Part shown: in pieces, positions 8,819-19,544 of the stretch
Layout of the letters: every line of letters begins with the position of its first letter
How positions within the stretch are numbered: position 1 is the first letter of the stretch
Source: Hyposmocoma kahamanoa
Taxonomy: Eukaryota > Arthropoda > Insecta > Lepidoptera > Cosmopterigidae
Direction: 5' to 3'
NCBI RefSeq assembly: GCF_003589595.1
Contig: NW_020653855.1
Location: 4,530,060-4,594,059 of the forward strand
Length of the DNA stretch: 64,000 bases
Translations under genes and position numbers: made by a program
Notes under the pieces: generated by a model
What the model saw: only the letters and a program-made list of their open reading frames with translations
What the model was told of the DNA's origin: nothing
Databases searched by the model: none

Positions 8819-9535
8819 ATGAAACCTATTTGTGTTTGTCTATTTTCATATAATATATTTACGCATGAAAACCATTTTATGGCGAACAATTATATTCTTA
8901 ATCTTCTCTATGGCATCTTATTCATTCCTCACACACCACCTTATCTTAAGGAGCGATTTGAATTCGCCCATCAATACAACCCCCGACTTCTGCGCTCTTC
9001 TTCAACTCTCCAACTTAAGATGCCATTGCATACCTCCCAGTATTACGACAAGTCCTTTACTGTTCAGGCTATTCGTTTGTGGAACGCTTTACCTTTGTCT
9101 ATTCAACAAGCGAAATCATTGAATATATTCAAAAATATGGTAAAAGTACCTTAATTTAGTGTGACCTGGACTGCTTAGGTATTTTTATGTTTTGAAATTA
9201 CGTTTTAGAAATTTTTATATTTATAAGTATAAGAATATATAGTAGTTTACGATATTCATATATATGTATTGGTTTTATTATTTATTTATAAATATATGTA
9301 TATTTGCATTTATTTATCAATTTTTATCTGTTGATTAGTAATTCTTCATACACCACCGTCTTTTTCCTGTGAATTATATCATTACTTCCATCCAAAGGTT
9401 GTCTGGCAGAAATCGCTTAAAGCGATAAGACCGCCCATTGTACCACCGCTTATTTTTAATTTAATTGTATTGTATTTGTTTCCTTTTTTGGTGTACAATA
9501 AAGAATTTTTGTATTGTATTGTATTGTATTGTATA
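8819..9535 (+). mobile_element. LINE 3' end with (GTATT)n tail
   Basis: The C-terminal part of a LINE ORF2 is readable to the TAA near 9152: TPPYLKERFEFAHQ, LRSSSTLQLKMPLH and SFTVQAIRLWNALPLSI. The 20.5-kb copy is the same family (APPYLKERFVF, IRLWNSLP). The 3' UTR contains GGTTGTCTGGCAGAAATCGC, an AATAAAG signal near 9500 and a GTATT repeat tail ending at about 9535. Strongly 5'-truncated. Confidence 0.85.
9512..9535 (+). repeat. (GTATT)n tail of the LINE
   Basis: About four to five pentamer units immediately after the polyadenylation-type signal, consistent with template-slippage tailing of a LINE. Confidence 0.75.
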
Positions 9536-9773
9536 CTTCGAAAAGGCAGACTGACAGGAAAATTTAACACAACTACATTAATAAGTATTTTTTTATAAAA
9601 CTGAGTGTCACGCCTTTCTTCCCTGAAGAATCGAATTGTTGTAAATCACCCGACAACTTTGCAATTGTCGTAAACAACTTCTTAGCCGATTATATGAAAT
9701 ACTTAACAATGATTCAACGCCATGTAGCGGCATCTACCTAAACTACACAGAGCATAGTAGAGAGAGTAGTAGA

Positions 9774-10016
9774 TTTAGTAGCAGTAGAGCACCTTACGAA
9801 AGAAATCGTACAAGAAGTACTGCCACCTTACCTATTTATGCTGCCAAGCAGTATTGTGAGCGTTACTACGTTCCGGTTTGAAAGGGTAAGGTGAAATTAC
9901 AGGCACGCTTTCTTATTTGAATCGCCGAGTGGCGCTGCAGCTGTTATGGAAAGGCGTGTCGTTTACCACCAGGCGCACGCCTCGTTCGTCTCGTCACCTG
10001 ATGTTATAAAAAATAG
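9774..10016 (+). repeat. Rpt-A, nearly full-length copy
   Basis: Runs from the head word TAGCAGTAGAGC through ACTGCCACCTTACCTATTT, GAAATTACAGGCAC and GTTATGGAAAGGCGTGTCG to the tail CGTCACCTGATGTTATAAAA. The central section is deleted relative to the 63.2-kb copy. Confidence 0.85.
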
Positions 10017-10257
10017 GATATCGGGTTAATAGAAGTAGGTATTAACACACACATAACACAATTCAATTTCACTTCAGAAGAGACACAGAAGTGAGATATT
10101 TTACTATATATTTTACTGTATTATCTGACTTGGATTTAGTGGAGGCGAAGCTGCAAAGCCTTAAACACCGCCGTCAAGTTGCCTGCTTTTCGATATTCTA
10201 CAGGATATATCATCTGGGGACTAGACATAGGCTGGTTCCACTCTTATGTAGTGGATA

Positions 10258-10475
10258 TTGAAAAGATTCGCACGAAGCATAAACCTTCCATATTTATACG
10301 GCGAATGCGTAATGGAGTGGAATACCTTACATGTAGACTTATTCCCTGAACGCCTTAACGTGGGTATTGTCAAGGCGATAGTGAATAGACATTATTTAGG
10401 TGCGTATGCTCGATCTCCATCAGGTGAGATGGAGGTCAAATGCGCTCTTATTTTATCATTAAAAACTTTTTTATC
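10258..10475 (+). pseudogene. Jockey-type LINE ORF2 C-terminal remnant
   Basis: The readable segment EWNTLHVDLFPERLNVGIVKAIVNRHYLGAY matches the end of the Jockey-group LINE product also seen on the minus strand at 41351-41545 (EWNSLPADLFPDRYNLGLFKARVNRHYLG). The downstream CATCAGGTGAGATGGAGGTC is the start of that family's 3' end. 5'-truncated. Confidence 0.75.
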
Positions 10476-10756
10476 CGACTGCAAAAATGAGGAGGTTATC
10501 AATACAACTGAAAGCGTGTACCTCTGCTGGTGCCGCTTGGAATTTTCAGTAGGATTGTATGTGGTAGGGAGAGTAGTAGCCTTCGCAGCCTCCATACATC
10601 TTGCTTAGTAAGTTTAAAGTTCAAAATTCATAAGGGTAAAGAATAGTGGTAATAAATCCAGTTATTGTGTTGTATTGTTAGGAACGTCTCTGCACGTACT
10701 GCCCGCCGGACGTCATAGCTGCCAAGTGAAAATTATTCTTAATTTCTAGTCGTTTT
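10476..10756. other. Unassigned region
   Basis: Mixed-composition sequence with no family recognised. Confidence 0.35.
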
Positions 10757-11153
10757 TAACCGACTTCAAAAAAAGGAGGAGGTTTTCAATTCGACCGATT
10801 TTGATGATTCTTTTTTGTTGGAAAGAGGGTACCTCCATAGTGGTCCCATTTCATTTTGAAGAAAATTATCCACTCCTAATGGTAGCTGATCACTCATGAA
10901 CATTAATTTTTATAAATAGCGCCTAAATTTTATTTAAGGAGCAATTATTTTAATGCCTGGTTTTGCTATTCTCCAATTCAAGGCGTTTTTCTCTCTCAAT
11001 ATACTTTGAGTAGTGAGAACCGATTTTTATTATCTCCTGTGTCAAGACCCGTATAGTGGCGAACCAGGGGATATTTCAATAAAACTTGGCAAATAGATCT
11101 AATTTCACGTACTTTTGAGGTCGGATTTTTTTAGTACTCTGTACTGAGATTAT
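10757..11153 (+). mobile_element. MITE-B copy, internally deleted
   Basis: Both termini are present (AACCGACTTCAAAA and ACTTTTGAGGTCGG). About 50 bp are missing relative to 16405-16883, between GAACCAGGGGAT and ATTTCAATAAAACTTGG. Confidence 0.85.
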
Positions 11154-11274
11154 TATGAATTCTGGTTTAGATTTCTAACAGTAGTATAAGCTGTTTGTAT
11201 TCTCATAAAATAAGTACATAAAATTTACTTATAAAAACAAAAAATTGTTCGATATCTTTTCACGTGTAAATACA

Positions 11275-11540
11275 GTGAATTTGGTTTGTGGGAGAGAAGT
11301 GAGTGACAATGTTAACGCCGCAATATATCGAGATGAGGGTATTCGTCGACAGCGAAAGAGGATGATAGACAGATATGTCTGTTCTTAAAGCTCTCAAAAG
11401 AGCAATGGAGTGTGTAACCATTTCGAAATATCGGTATAATAAAAAAAGGCGGAACATGTAAAATCCGGGCACGGGAATCGAACCTGGGACTTTTGTTTGG
11501 CAGTCCGGTATGGGAACCGTTCGGCCACTGAGGCACTTAA
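11275..11540 (-). mobile_element. SINE with S1-type tRNA head but a different body
   Basis: The inverse strand starts GTGCCTCAGTGGCCGAACGG and has the B box GGTTCGATTCCCG, like SINE-S1. The sequence after the tRNA-related part (ATTTTACATGTTCCGCC..., CATATCTGTCTATCATCC) is unrelated to the S1 body. Either a second SINE subfamily or a chimera. Confidence 0.65.
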
Positions 11541-11625
11541 AACTATAATAGAGGTATTTTTTAAAGAACTATGTTTGGTGTCAGCCCGAACCCCAATATC
11601 TAAAAATCATCATCGTTCCATTTAT

Positions 11626-12231
11626 CCGCTCACGCGATGCGCTTTCCTACCGCAAAATGGCGGCAATTTGGTTCCGCAAATTAGAAAAGAATTCAGTTTA
11701 AATACAGTTTTTATAAATAAAAATTATTATTCTGCATTGCTAAATAAATACCCTCCACACTACCAACAAAAACATCTCAAATAAAATTCAGTAATACACC
11801 GCAAATCCTGCACTTAAAAAGCACTAATGACATTTTTGGTGTACTTGGATAAATATGATAATATTCCGTTTGAGTGGTTCTAACGTTTACCATGAAATTA
11901 CTACTTAAAGTATAGTTTATAAACATTTATATTCAGGGTAAACTTAAAAAACGCTACTTACGGTATGTTTTCAATAAATAAACACCGAAATCACCAGCGC
12001 AAACAATAACACACACGATTGTCGTGACGTATTTTTGAAGTTGTTTAGTTTTTTTAAATGACAGACCCAGGCATTAAAAACTTGATGGTTTGCTAGAGTA
12101 GTTACCGAAATAGCAATTAATATTAGTTTTTTGACCTGTTATTACTTCGATATCCGATAAATCGGTATGAAATCATCACCGGCACCTCTAGGTGTGGTAT
12201 GCGTCTACGGCTACATGTATCGCGTGAGCGG
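11626..12231 (+). mobile_element. MITE-C, full-length copy with TTA(T) duplication
   Basis: Terminal inverted repeats CCGCTCACGCGATGC / GTATCGCGTGAGCGG. TTAT at 11622-11625 and at 12232-12235 flanks the element, consistent with the 3-bp TTA duplication of PIF/Harbinger MITEs. 606 bp, non-coding. Other copies at 23852, 31542 and 44881. Confidence 0.85.
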
Positions 12232-12236
12232 TTATA

Positions 12237-12445
12237 AATCCCACTGCTGGGTCACCTCACAGGCGAGAGAGGCCATAGTCCGCCACGTTGGCCCAAGGCA
12301 GGGGTCGTCACACGTTTCCCGAAAGTTATTAACCTTCTTCGAGATGCAAATTTCATCACAATGTTTGCATTCACCGAAAATCCGGTAAATATCAAAGTAA
12401 ATTCCGCGTAAATTACGAGAAACTCACAGGTGCGACCCACGATTT
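12237..12445 (-). mobile_element. SINE-S2 fragment
   Basis: The inverse strand carries the family words GAGTTTCTCG, GCGGAATTTAC, CACGTTGGCCCAA (inverted) and the end CCCAGCAGTGGGA. The tRNA head is truncated. Confidence 0.7.
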
Positions 12446-12574
12446 GAAACCGAAAAGAACTGACCAATAATTAAAAAAAGAAGATCAAATATAATTTTTG
12501 AATACCAAATATTAATTTAATATGCTTAAACATAATGATAGAGTTACCTTAAATGGAGTTTAAAGGATACCAAT

Positions 12575-13075
12575 ACGGAGGTACCCACTTTCCAACAAAA
12601 GAAAATTTCATAATCTCAGTACAGAGTACTAAAAAAACCGACCTCAAAAGTACGTGGACATATAATTACCAAGTTTTATTGAAATCCGTGACCGGAAAGT
12701 GCTCAAACCCGGATTCATCCCCTAGTTCGCCACTATATGGAACTTAACCATGTAGATAATAAAAATCGGTTCTCACTAGTCAAAGTACATATATTGAGAG
12801 AAAAACGCCTTGAATTGGAGAAAAATCAACCATTAAAATAATTGCTCCTTGTAATAAAATTTAGGCGCTATTTATAAAAATGAATCTGCGTGCGTGAACA
12901 GCGACCCTTGGAGATGGGTGATTTTCTTCAAAATTAAATGGGACCACTATGGAGGTCTTCCCAACAAAAAAAGAATCATGAAAATCGGTTCACAAATACC
13001 GGAGTTATCGCGTAACATACATAAAAAAACATACAGTCGATTTGAGAACCTCCTCCTTTTTTAAAGTCGGTTAAA
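12575..13075 (-). mobile_element. MITE-B, near-complete copy
   Basis: The inverse orientation runs from the AACCGACTTTAAAAAAGG end at about 13073 to the GTACTCTGTACTGAGATTAT end at 12612. A short extra piece of the family (12575-12605, GGTACCCACTTTCCAAC) abuts it, suggesting a second overlapping fragment. Confidence 0.85.
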
Positions 13076-13319
13076 AAGTACATATTTGACGTACGTACGT
13101 TCTCCGTACACTTTATCTGGTAAAATCAAAATTATTTTTTTATGCCAATACAATAAAAACCTGTTTGACTTGATTTCGTAAAAAGAAATTTTTTTATGTG
13201 TTTTCTACATACAGCCTTTGCCAATACCAATAAAATAAATTTCAAATACCCTTGTATTTGTAAGCGCCACAAAATTTGAAATATTATTTTTATTTAAATT
13301 TGTAAGGTCGTAACTTTGT

Positions 13320-13560
13320 CTTTACCATATTATACGTACGAAATGAAACTGTTTTTCTGGATTTAAATAGCGTACGAGTATATTTGTTTTTTCAAACAAA
13401 CCAAAGTTTCGGGCCCTTTACAGGTCCCATGGTCACGGTTGATATGGTTGTAAAGAGCCCGAAACGTTGCTTTGATTGAAAAAAACTAATATACGCTATT
13501 TAAATCCCGAAAAATAGTTTCATTTCCTATGTGTAACAATTACGAAAAATCTAAAAACTC
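13320..13560. repeat. Hairpin-F, both arms present
   Basis: The left arm (about 13340-13430) is GAAATGAAACTGTTTTTCTGG...AAAGTTTCGGGCCCTTTACA. The right arm (about 13440-13533) is its inverse, ...GAGCCCGAAACGTTGC...AGTTTCATTTCC. The arms are about 95 bp with a short loop around GGTCCCATGGTCACGG. A distal piece TATGTGTAACAATTACG follows. Half-copies occur at 27160, 38640 and 57590. Confidence 0.8.
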
Positions 13561-13937
13561 ATTATTTATACATATTTTTGACTAATAGATTTATTGACAT
13601 ACGAAAATGATCAATTATATCTATTTTGTAAGATAGCGCTATTTAGATTATAAAGAAAGGTTTCAAAAATTGAGATATAAAAATACTTCTTCGTGGTTTT
13701 TTAAATGTTTTAAGTTAGATAGCGCTATTTCTATTATACCATTAGATATGAAATTATTATAGCTATTGAATGGTATAAAAAAAACTAAAAGGGCGTATCT
13801 CGGAGATAGCGCCTTTTGGCTTAGCAGGGCAGCATTATTAAACAAATCTAACCTAACTGAATCTTTTCTTTGCGATAGGCATCCAAAATTCTCTGAGTAA
13901 ATAAAGGTTTCGTTATAAATATTGTGATATAAATGTG
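13561..13937. other. Unassigned AT-rich region with recurring AGATAGCGC words
   Basis: AGATAGCGCTATTT occurs near 13630 and 13716 and AGATAGCGCCTTTT near 13804, spaced about 85 bp. This suggests a decayed tandem repeat. Nothing coding. Confidence 0.35.
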
Positions 13938-14165
13938 AGCATTGCTGCGTTCCAGTTTGGAACTGGTGCTCGTGAAATTACAAGCACATGGGACTTGTCA
14001 ACTTATATCTCGGGGTTACGGATGCAGTGACAACGACTCTTTCAAAAGCACTGGCCGAGGTCACGGGTTTTTTTTATTAAAAATTCATATGATACTGCAA
14101 CAAAGTAATCTTTACTTCTTGGCGACAAAAATACGTAAAATAGCAGTACTTCCCTGAACGAATGA
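13938..14165 (+). repeat. Rpt-A fragments, plus then minus
   Basis: 13938-14035 is a plus-strand middle section (CTGCGTTCCAGTTTGG, GAAATTACAAGCACATGGGACTTG). 14107-14165 is an inverted head (GCAGTACTTCCCTGAACGA...GAGCTCTACTGCTACT). The two lie in opposite orientation. Confidence 0.65.
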
Positions 14166-14224
14166 TTTCACAATGAGCTCTACTGCTACTAAGGACCGTC
14201 TGTTTATTTGTCTCCTACATCACG

Positions 14225-14350
14225 CCCTTATCTACGGACCTGATAGCTAGGTCTCTGGTGGACCTGGACTCTGGATATGGACTTGCCGGGGCTTGTGGTA
14301 GCTGCATAGGTGGACATGTTGGTCTGCCCCGGTAATATGTGGCCGTGCCT
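14225..14350. repeat. Low-copy repeat R, fragment
   Basis: Shares TCTCTGGTGGACC, GGACTTG...GTATGGAC(T)TGC and GTCTGCCCCGGTA with 17860-17975. The origin is unknown and no coding motif was identified. Confidence 0.5.
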
Positions 14351-14354
14351 TGTG

Positions 14355-14598
14355 GTTAGCGACACGCCTAACCATAACAGTTGCAATGCCACTCAGAGCT
14401 TCAAATCGCAAAGATCTGTGGGGCACTGCCACTGCGCCTGTTACCCTGAGACATAAGTTGACAAGTCCCATGTGCCTGTAAGTTCACCAGCACCCCCACT
14501 TTTCAAAACCAGGACGCAATGATGCTGACATTACTGCTTGACGGCAGAAATAATCAAGGTGGCAGTACTTCCCTGGACAAACTCTCTACTGCTACTAA
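14355..14598 (-). repeat. Rpt-A copy
   Basis: Inverse copy: GCGACACGCCTAACCATAAC, then CTGAGACATAAGTTGACAAG and ATTACTGCTTGACGGCAG, ending at the head CTCTACTGCTACT. The tail end is replaced by repeat R. Confidence 0.8.
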
Positions 14599-14601
14599 AA
14601 T

Positions 14602-14882
14602 AGATCGACCCCTCCGACGTAAAGTATCGTATGTTGAAATTGCCAAGTTTACAGGGAAGCGTTTTAAAGTTCTGAATTCACTGAAACGAACATAACACGT
14701 GACTTTAGCATTTCTCAGTTTTATTCAGCAAAGCTCATTACTCACATAGAGTATTATAAAATCTAGATATCGGTTAGATGATCTATGGTGATCACTCTTT
14801 CAGTAAATTCAGAACTTTAAAACGTTCCCCTGTAAACTTGGCAATTTCGACATACGATACTTTTACGTAGGAGGGGTCGAGA
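14602..14882. mobile_element. Foldback-E, internally deleted copy
   Basis: Long inverted repeat. The left arm starts GATCGACCCCTCC and reads CGTAAAGTATCGTATG, ATTGCCAAGTTTACAGGG and AAGTTCTGAATTCACTG. The right arm is the inverse, ending GGAGGGGTCGAGA. At least 80 bp of arm are recognisable. TA dinucleotides flank both ends, which would fit a mariner-like MITE. A larger relative lies at 46617-47052. Confidence 0.8.
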
Positions 14883-14887
14883 TATAG

Positions 14888-14955
14888 AAATAGATATAAT
14901 TCGACGAACTTTTGAGGTCGGTTATTTTAGTACTCTGTATTGAGATTATTGGTCA
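14888..14955 (+). mobile_element. MITE-B 3' fragment
   Basis: Only the right terminus is present: ACTTTTGAGGTCGG, then GTACTCTGTATTGAGATTATT. Confidence 0.7.
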
Positions 14956-15815
14956 ATTAAGACTCTTTTAGATTCTGCAATAAAACTGTAAATACAGTTT
15001 TATAGGGCAATGCTTAATTAAAAAATTGTACTATTTTTTAAATTGTAAAATAAAAAACCTAACTGTTCTTGCCAACGGTCTTAAAATTTAGTAATGGATA
15101 CTTTGGTGGATGGATACGCGCGTTTAATCATTCTGCTTAGGTACGTTTTAAAATAGTTTAAAACCTTCATAAAGCATAAAAATCAAGATAGCGTGAAACG
15201 AAACCTTTAAATTACGGTTATTATACAGATTATCTACGTACTTGAATGACAAAAATATCCGTGTTTGTATTCTGTTCAGTTTTTTCAGGTTGTTTTTTTT
15301 TATGATATTCGAAGTTAATAATTATAAATAATAAATGTATAAAAAAAGTTTATTTACAAAGAGCCACCCCTAAAGATTGTCACTTATTCCTTTCAAGGGG
15401 TTCTGCCTTTCGAATAATTATGTAACGATTTCAAATGTAATTTCCTGACCGATTGAAATAAAGAATTTGAATGACGACGTCAAAACGAAAGATTCATTTT
15501 TTTACAATATCAAGTGACGGGACGAACAAGTCGTGCACCTGATGGTAAGCGACACGCTTGTCCATAACAGTTGTCCTTAAATTATAGATAACTTTTTGTT
15601 TTTAAACAAATATCGATAGTGATCAATTACTTGACAGACATTACGCGATCGTAATTTTAACTAAACTAGAATTTCTCGAAATCTCCAGTAATTAACACCA
15701 AAAATGCATTAATTAAATAACCACCAATCGACACTCATCGATAATGAATACCCAGTAACTGACACTTACTAATAAGAAATATGTTATTTAATTTAAAATT
15801 ACCTTAGTTTTTTTT
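14956..15815. other. Mostly unassigned; one Rpt-A tail fragment
   Basis: 15500-15575 holds an inverted Rpt-A tail (AATATCAAGTGACGGGACGAA...CTTGTCCATAACAGTTG). The rest is AT-rich without recognisable features. Confidence 0.45.
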
Positions 15816-15817
15816 TA

Positions 15818-16020
15818 ATAATATCAAGTGACGGGACTGTTCATAATAGTTGCAGTACCAGAGTTTTAAATCGCAAAGATCTGAGAGCACTGCACCTGTC
15901 ACCCTGAGACATAAGTTGACAAGTCCCATGTGCCTGTAATTTCAGCAGTACCCTCACCTTTTAAAACCGGAACACAGTAATGCTGACATTACTGCTTGGC
16001 GGCAGAAATAGATAAGGTAT
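15818..16020 (-). repeat. Rpt-A copy
   Basis: Inverse copy from AATATCAAGTGACGGGACTG through CAAAGATCTGAGAGCAC, TTGACAAGTCCCATGTGCC and ATTACTGCTTGGCGGCAG. The section around the pyrimidine-rich tail is deleted and the head is lost. Confidence 0.8.
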
Positions 16021-16021
16021 T

Positions 16022-16200
16022 TATTCCATAGGTAAAATTAATTTACACTTGCAAACATGATGTTTGCAAGTTTTAAGCTACTACACTGCACTAACTTCCC
16101 TGAGAAGAACGAGCAAGGAACTTCAGGGAATGGCCTTTTCAAATGCACTTTAATGCTATAAAATACACTTTGAATCAAATGTGTGTGGAATCTAGACTCA
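16022..16200 (-). repeat. Rpt-H copy
   Basis: Unclassified repeat of about 190 bp, also at 33115 and 47540 in the opposite orientation. Shared words (inverted here) are TTCTTCTCAGGGA, GAAAACACTTG-type ends and AATACACTTTGAATC. It contains the small palindrome GCAAACATGATGTTTGC. Confidence 0.6.
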
Positions 16201-16404
16201 TGTCGTCTTTCCGTATATCTTTATCCATTACGTAGGCTTCAATTTTATGATATGACTTCTCAATTAAAATATTTTTAAAGTAAGTTTTTAACTTAGGAAA
16301 TGATAATTTCGATACACTCTTATGCTCCGAAATCTTATAACACGCTATAATTATAACTCTTTTAATTAAAAAAAATAGCGACCTCAAAAGTTTCCTTATC
16401 GACT

Positions 16405-16883
16405 TTTTAACCTACTTCAAAAAAGGAGGATGTTCTCAATTCGATTGTATGTTTTTTTGTATGTATGTTACGCTATAACTCCGGTATTTGGCAACCGATT
16501 TTCATGATTCTTTTTTGTTGGAAAAAGGGTATCTCCATAGTGGTCCTATTTAATTTTGAAGAAAATCATCCACCTCTAAGGGTGGCTGTTCACGCATGAA
16601 GATTCATTTTTGTAAATAGTGCCTAAATTTTATTATAAGGAGCAATTATTTTAATGGTTGATTTTGCTATTCTCCAATTCAAGGCGTTTTCCTCTCTCAA
16701 TATACTTTGAGTAGTGAGAACCGATTTTTATTATCTACTGTGTCAAGTTCAGTAAAGTGGCGAGCCAGAGGATGAATCCGGGCTTGCGCACTTTCCGGTA
16801 ACCGATTTCAATAAAACTTGGTAATTATATTTAATTCCACGTACTTTTGAGGTCGGTTTTTTTAGTACTCTGTACTGAGATAA
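16405..16883 (+). mobile_element. MITE-B, near-complete copy
   Basis: One of the best copies in the window. It runs AACCTACTTCAAAAAAGG to TTTTGAGGTCGGTTTTTTT plus AGTACTCTGTACTGAGATAAT. A second copy in the opposite orientation begins immediately after it. Confidence 0.85.
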
Positions 16884-17130
16884 TTTATTGAAATTACATC
16901 TATTTGCCAAGTTTTGTTGAAACCGGTTACAGGAAAGTGTGCGAAACCGGATCCATTACCTAGTTTACCACCCTTGGAGGTGGAATATTTTCTTCAAATT
17001 TAAATGGGACCACTAGTGAGGTACTTTCTTTCCAACAAAAAGAATCATCCAAATCGGTTCACAAATTCCGGAGTTATCGCGTACATAAAAAACAAAAAAA
17101 TACAGTCGAATAGAAAATCTCCTCCTTACC
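16884..17130 (-). mobile_element. MITE-B, internally deleted inverse copy
   Basis: Starts at ATCTATTTGCCAAGTTTTG (inverse of the family right part). It jumps over about 200 bp of body to CCACCCTTGGAGGTGG and ends TAGAAAATCTCCTCCTT. With 16405-16883 it forms a large tail-to-tail inverted repeat. Confidence 0.75.
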
Positions 17131-17740
17131 ATCAAGCCATGGCCAAGAGGTTAATGGTGCTGGCGCGCATCTGCTACCATGAGGGAGGCTTGTCGCTTGT
17201 TTGTTAGCCATTACCACCCACTTAATGCGAGCGACAAAAAACAAATTTTACAGTAGAGGCTTTTTTTTTAAATATTTGTACATTAAATGTTAATACTAAA
17301 TTGAATTTTTAATATAAAATAGTAGGAATTCGTAACCGATTGTGTGATAGCTAAAATTTAAAGAAAAAGGATATTAAGCCTTTTTAGGCGCTTGTAAAAA
17401 AATTTGAAATTTTTCAGGCATTCAAGGTAACACTTGCGATTAAAAATATGCAAAAAGATATTACACGTTTTTTGCCAATTTGTTCATAGCAAACGACGAA
17501 ATAGTGATGTACTACATCGGTTGCGATAACAAGGGGGTCGTTAACGTTATGATTTTTTTTATATTGATTCTGTCAGTTACGCTAAAATATAAAAAACAGT
17601 TGAGCTAACGGTTATAAGACTTAGCTTTTGCTATAATTTCTATTTGATGTAATTTTGGTGGGACGTGTCCTTGTCCATTATAATTTTAAAATATTATTTG
17701 CAATAAATAACGCTGTTTAGGCAAAAAGGTCGCTTACGAT
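17131..17740. other. Unassigned region
   Basis: AT-rich. No repeat family or coding motif recognised. Confidence 0.4.
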
Positions 17741-17744
17741 AAGC

Positions 17745-18090
17745 CGGCGATCATGGTTCAATATGTGCGTTCCGGTTCTATATAAATGCTGATTGTTATT
17801 ATTAATGGGGACATGTTTTGTTTTCGGTTCTCGCTGCTTCCATGGCTTAGCTCTCCGCCAATGATGCACTTGCACGGGTGTCTCTGGTGGACCCGGACTT
17901 GTGTATGGACTCGCTGAGGTTTGTGGTTTGCTGCAGGGATGAACACTTTCGTCTGCCCCGGTAGCATGTGGCTGGGGCGTTGGTCCCGCGCAGCTAGGGT
18001 GTCTTAGTTGCGGTCTAGAGGAGTGCCATTATGGCGAGGAGATGCGCGGGGCACGTGAGTTGCCCTTTACCGGAAATTGTCGCAGGAAAC
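17745..18090. repeat. Repeat R, longer copy
   Basis: GC-richer block sharing TCTCTGGTGGACCCGGACTT and GTCTGCCCCGGTA with 14225-14350. It may be a coding remnant of a mobile element, but no family could be named. Confidence 0.45.
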
Positions 18091-18284
18091 TGCTACTTTT
18101 ACTTAACTTTACTTTTACTATACTTTGTATTATACAGCTTGCCGGTTTCAACGGTATAATTTAATTTCACTCTAAATTATAACTATCATTTATTACATCG
18201 TGTTTTACTGGTCTTATGTAGGTATATATAGTTTATCTCAAAACTATACTCTATTAGTGAGTAAAATTAAACTGTCACCAATTT

Positions 18285-18462
18285 TAGCCGACTTCAAATA
18301 ATGGAGGAGGTTCTCAATTCAAAAGTATTTATTTTATTTTGTTGTGTATATTACGTGATCACTACAAGATTTGTTAACCGATTTCGATGATTATTTTTTT
18401 TGTTGGAAAGGGGGTAAGATAAGATAAGATATTCCACCTTTAAGGGTAGTAAATTAGGGGAT
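18285..18462 (+). mobile_element. MITE-B, heavily deleted copy
   Basis: Left end GCCGACTTCAAATAATGG, then GTTAACCGATTTCGATGA and TGTTGGAAAGGGGGTA. It jumps to AGGGGATGAATC and the right end is missing. Confidence 0.7.
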
Positions 18463-18539
18463 GAATCTAAATCAATCAAGCAATTGTGTCGGGTATATTT
18501 TTGGTCGTGATATTTGTGATTGTAGTTGCGCTTGTATTA

Positions 18540-18765
18540 TTTATTAGATGATTTTGAACGATTTTTCTGCCGTTACGTTAAAAACCAAAAACAACGATTT
18601 GCAAAAAGCACATAGAAAAATTCGTAAAGTCCACTGGTTCGTTCCGTCGCTTAGTTGGCATAGCGTCTGGCACGGTTTGCTGGAAGACTTTAGTCGAGTC
18701 CAGCCGGATCGAAAGAATTTTTTCTCAGTGTTCGATCTATGTATGAATAATTAAAAAACACTTGA
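18540..18765 (+). mobile_element. SINE-G, tRNA-related copy
   Basis: Contains AAAAAGCACATAGAAAAATTC, then a degenerate tRNA-like segment (CGCTTAGTTGGCATAGCG, A-box-like; TAGTCGAGTCCAG, B-box-like). The tail is GGATCGAAAGAATTTTTTCT...GATCTATGTATGAATAATTA. Relatives at 34610, 52085 (minus), 43917 (minus) and 57195. Confidence 0.65.
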
Positions 18766-18935
18766 AATCATCAAACCGGTTTCTACCATATTCTCTAGAG
18801 AGTCTGCCTTCCAAATAACTAGACGTATTCAATCGACTCGAAGAGTCTGCTCACCGATAAAGCAACGATATTTTTCGAAATGTACACTCACTCTAATCGG
18901 TATTTCCCGACGATTGAGCACCGGTTGCATTTCAC

Positions 18936-19066
18936 ATCATGCAGCCCTTAATGACATTATCCATCGTACTTTGGGAATAAATTTTCGAATCAACGTCTTG
19001 GCTCGAATCCAGCTGGATCGAAAGATTTTTTTAAATTTTCGATCTTTGTATTAATAATTAAAAAAT
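18936..19066 (+). mobile_element. SINE-G 3' part
   Basis: GGCTCGAATCCAGCTGGATCG followed by CGATCTTTGTATTAATAATTA, the family tail. The head is not recognisable. Confidence 0.6.
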
Positions 19067-19074
19067 AATAAGAA

Positions 19075-19335
19075 TAAAATAAAATAATTCTTTATTTAAA
19101 CAGAAACGTTACATTTCATTGTAAGGCCCTGACTTCCGAGCTAGGTTTAATGACCTGTGTTACGGAAATCAGTGTCTTCTCTCATTATTACTTACACTTA
19201 TTTATTTCTAATGTAATATCTATCTATCTTATCTTAGTATTTCTAAGGTAATGTAATATATATTCAAATATGTGTGTGTACGTGTTAGTTTATATTTAGT
19301 CTCACGTGTGGATAATGGGTAAATATTAAGAATTG
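19075..19335 (-). mobile_element. Possible LINE 3' end
   Basis: Read on the minus strand there is an AATAAAG signal close to a low-coordinate A-rich end (TTTAAATAAAGAATTATTTT). This resembles other LINE 3' ends in the window. No coding part was recognised. Confidence 0.35.
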
Positions 19336-19544
19336 AATTTATTTTATTATATAAACACGTGGACATTTATTTACATTGTTGTCTAGCAGTGGTTGTTCGA
19401 CATTTTATTGGTGTATAAACATTCCTAACAGTGCGTTTCTTTTTATAATTTTCATGATTGTAAGGGATATTTTTGTATAACTCTCAATTATGTCTAATAA
19501 GTTAGCCTATCCCACTGCTTTCTCACAAGGAGAGAGCTTGGGTT

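Noticed and set aside
12553..12747. Small ORFs within MITE-B copies (also 33474-33695, 36920-37162)
   Set aside because: They are chance frames of the non-coding MITE; different copies break them at different places.
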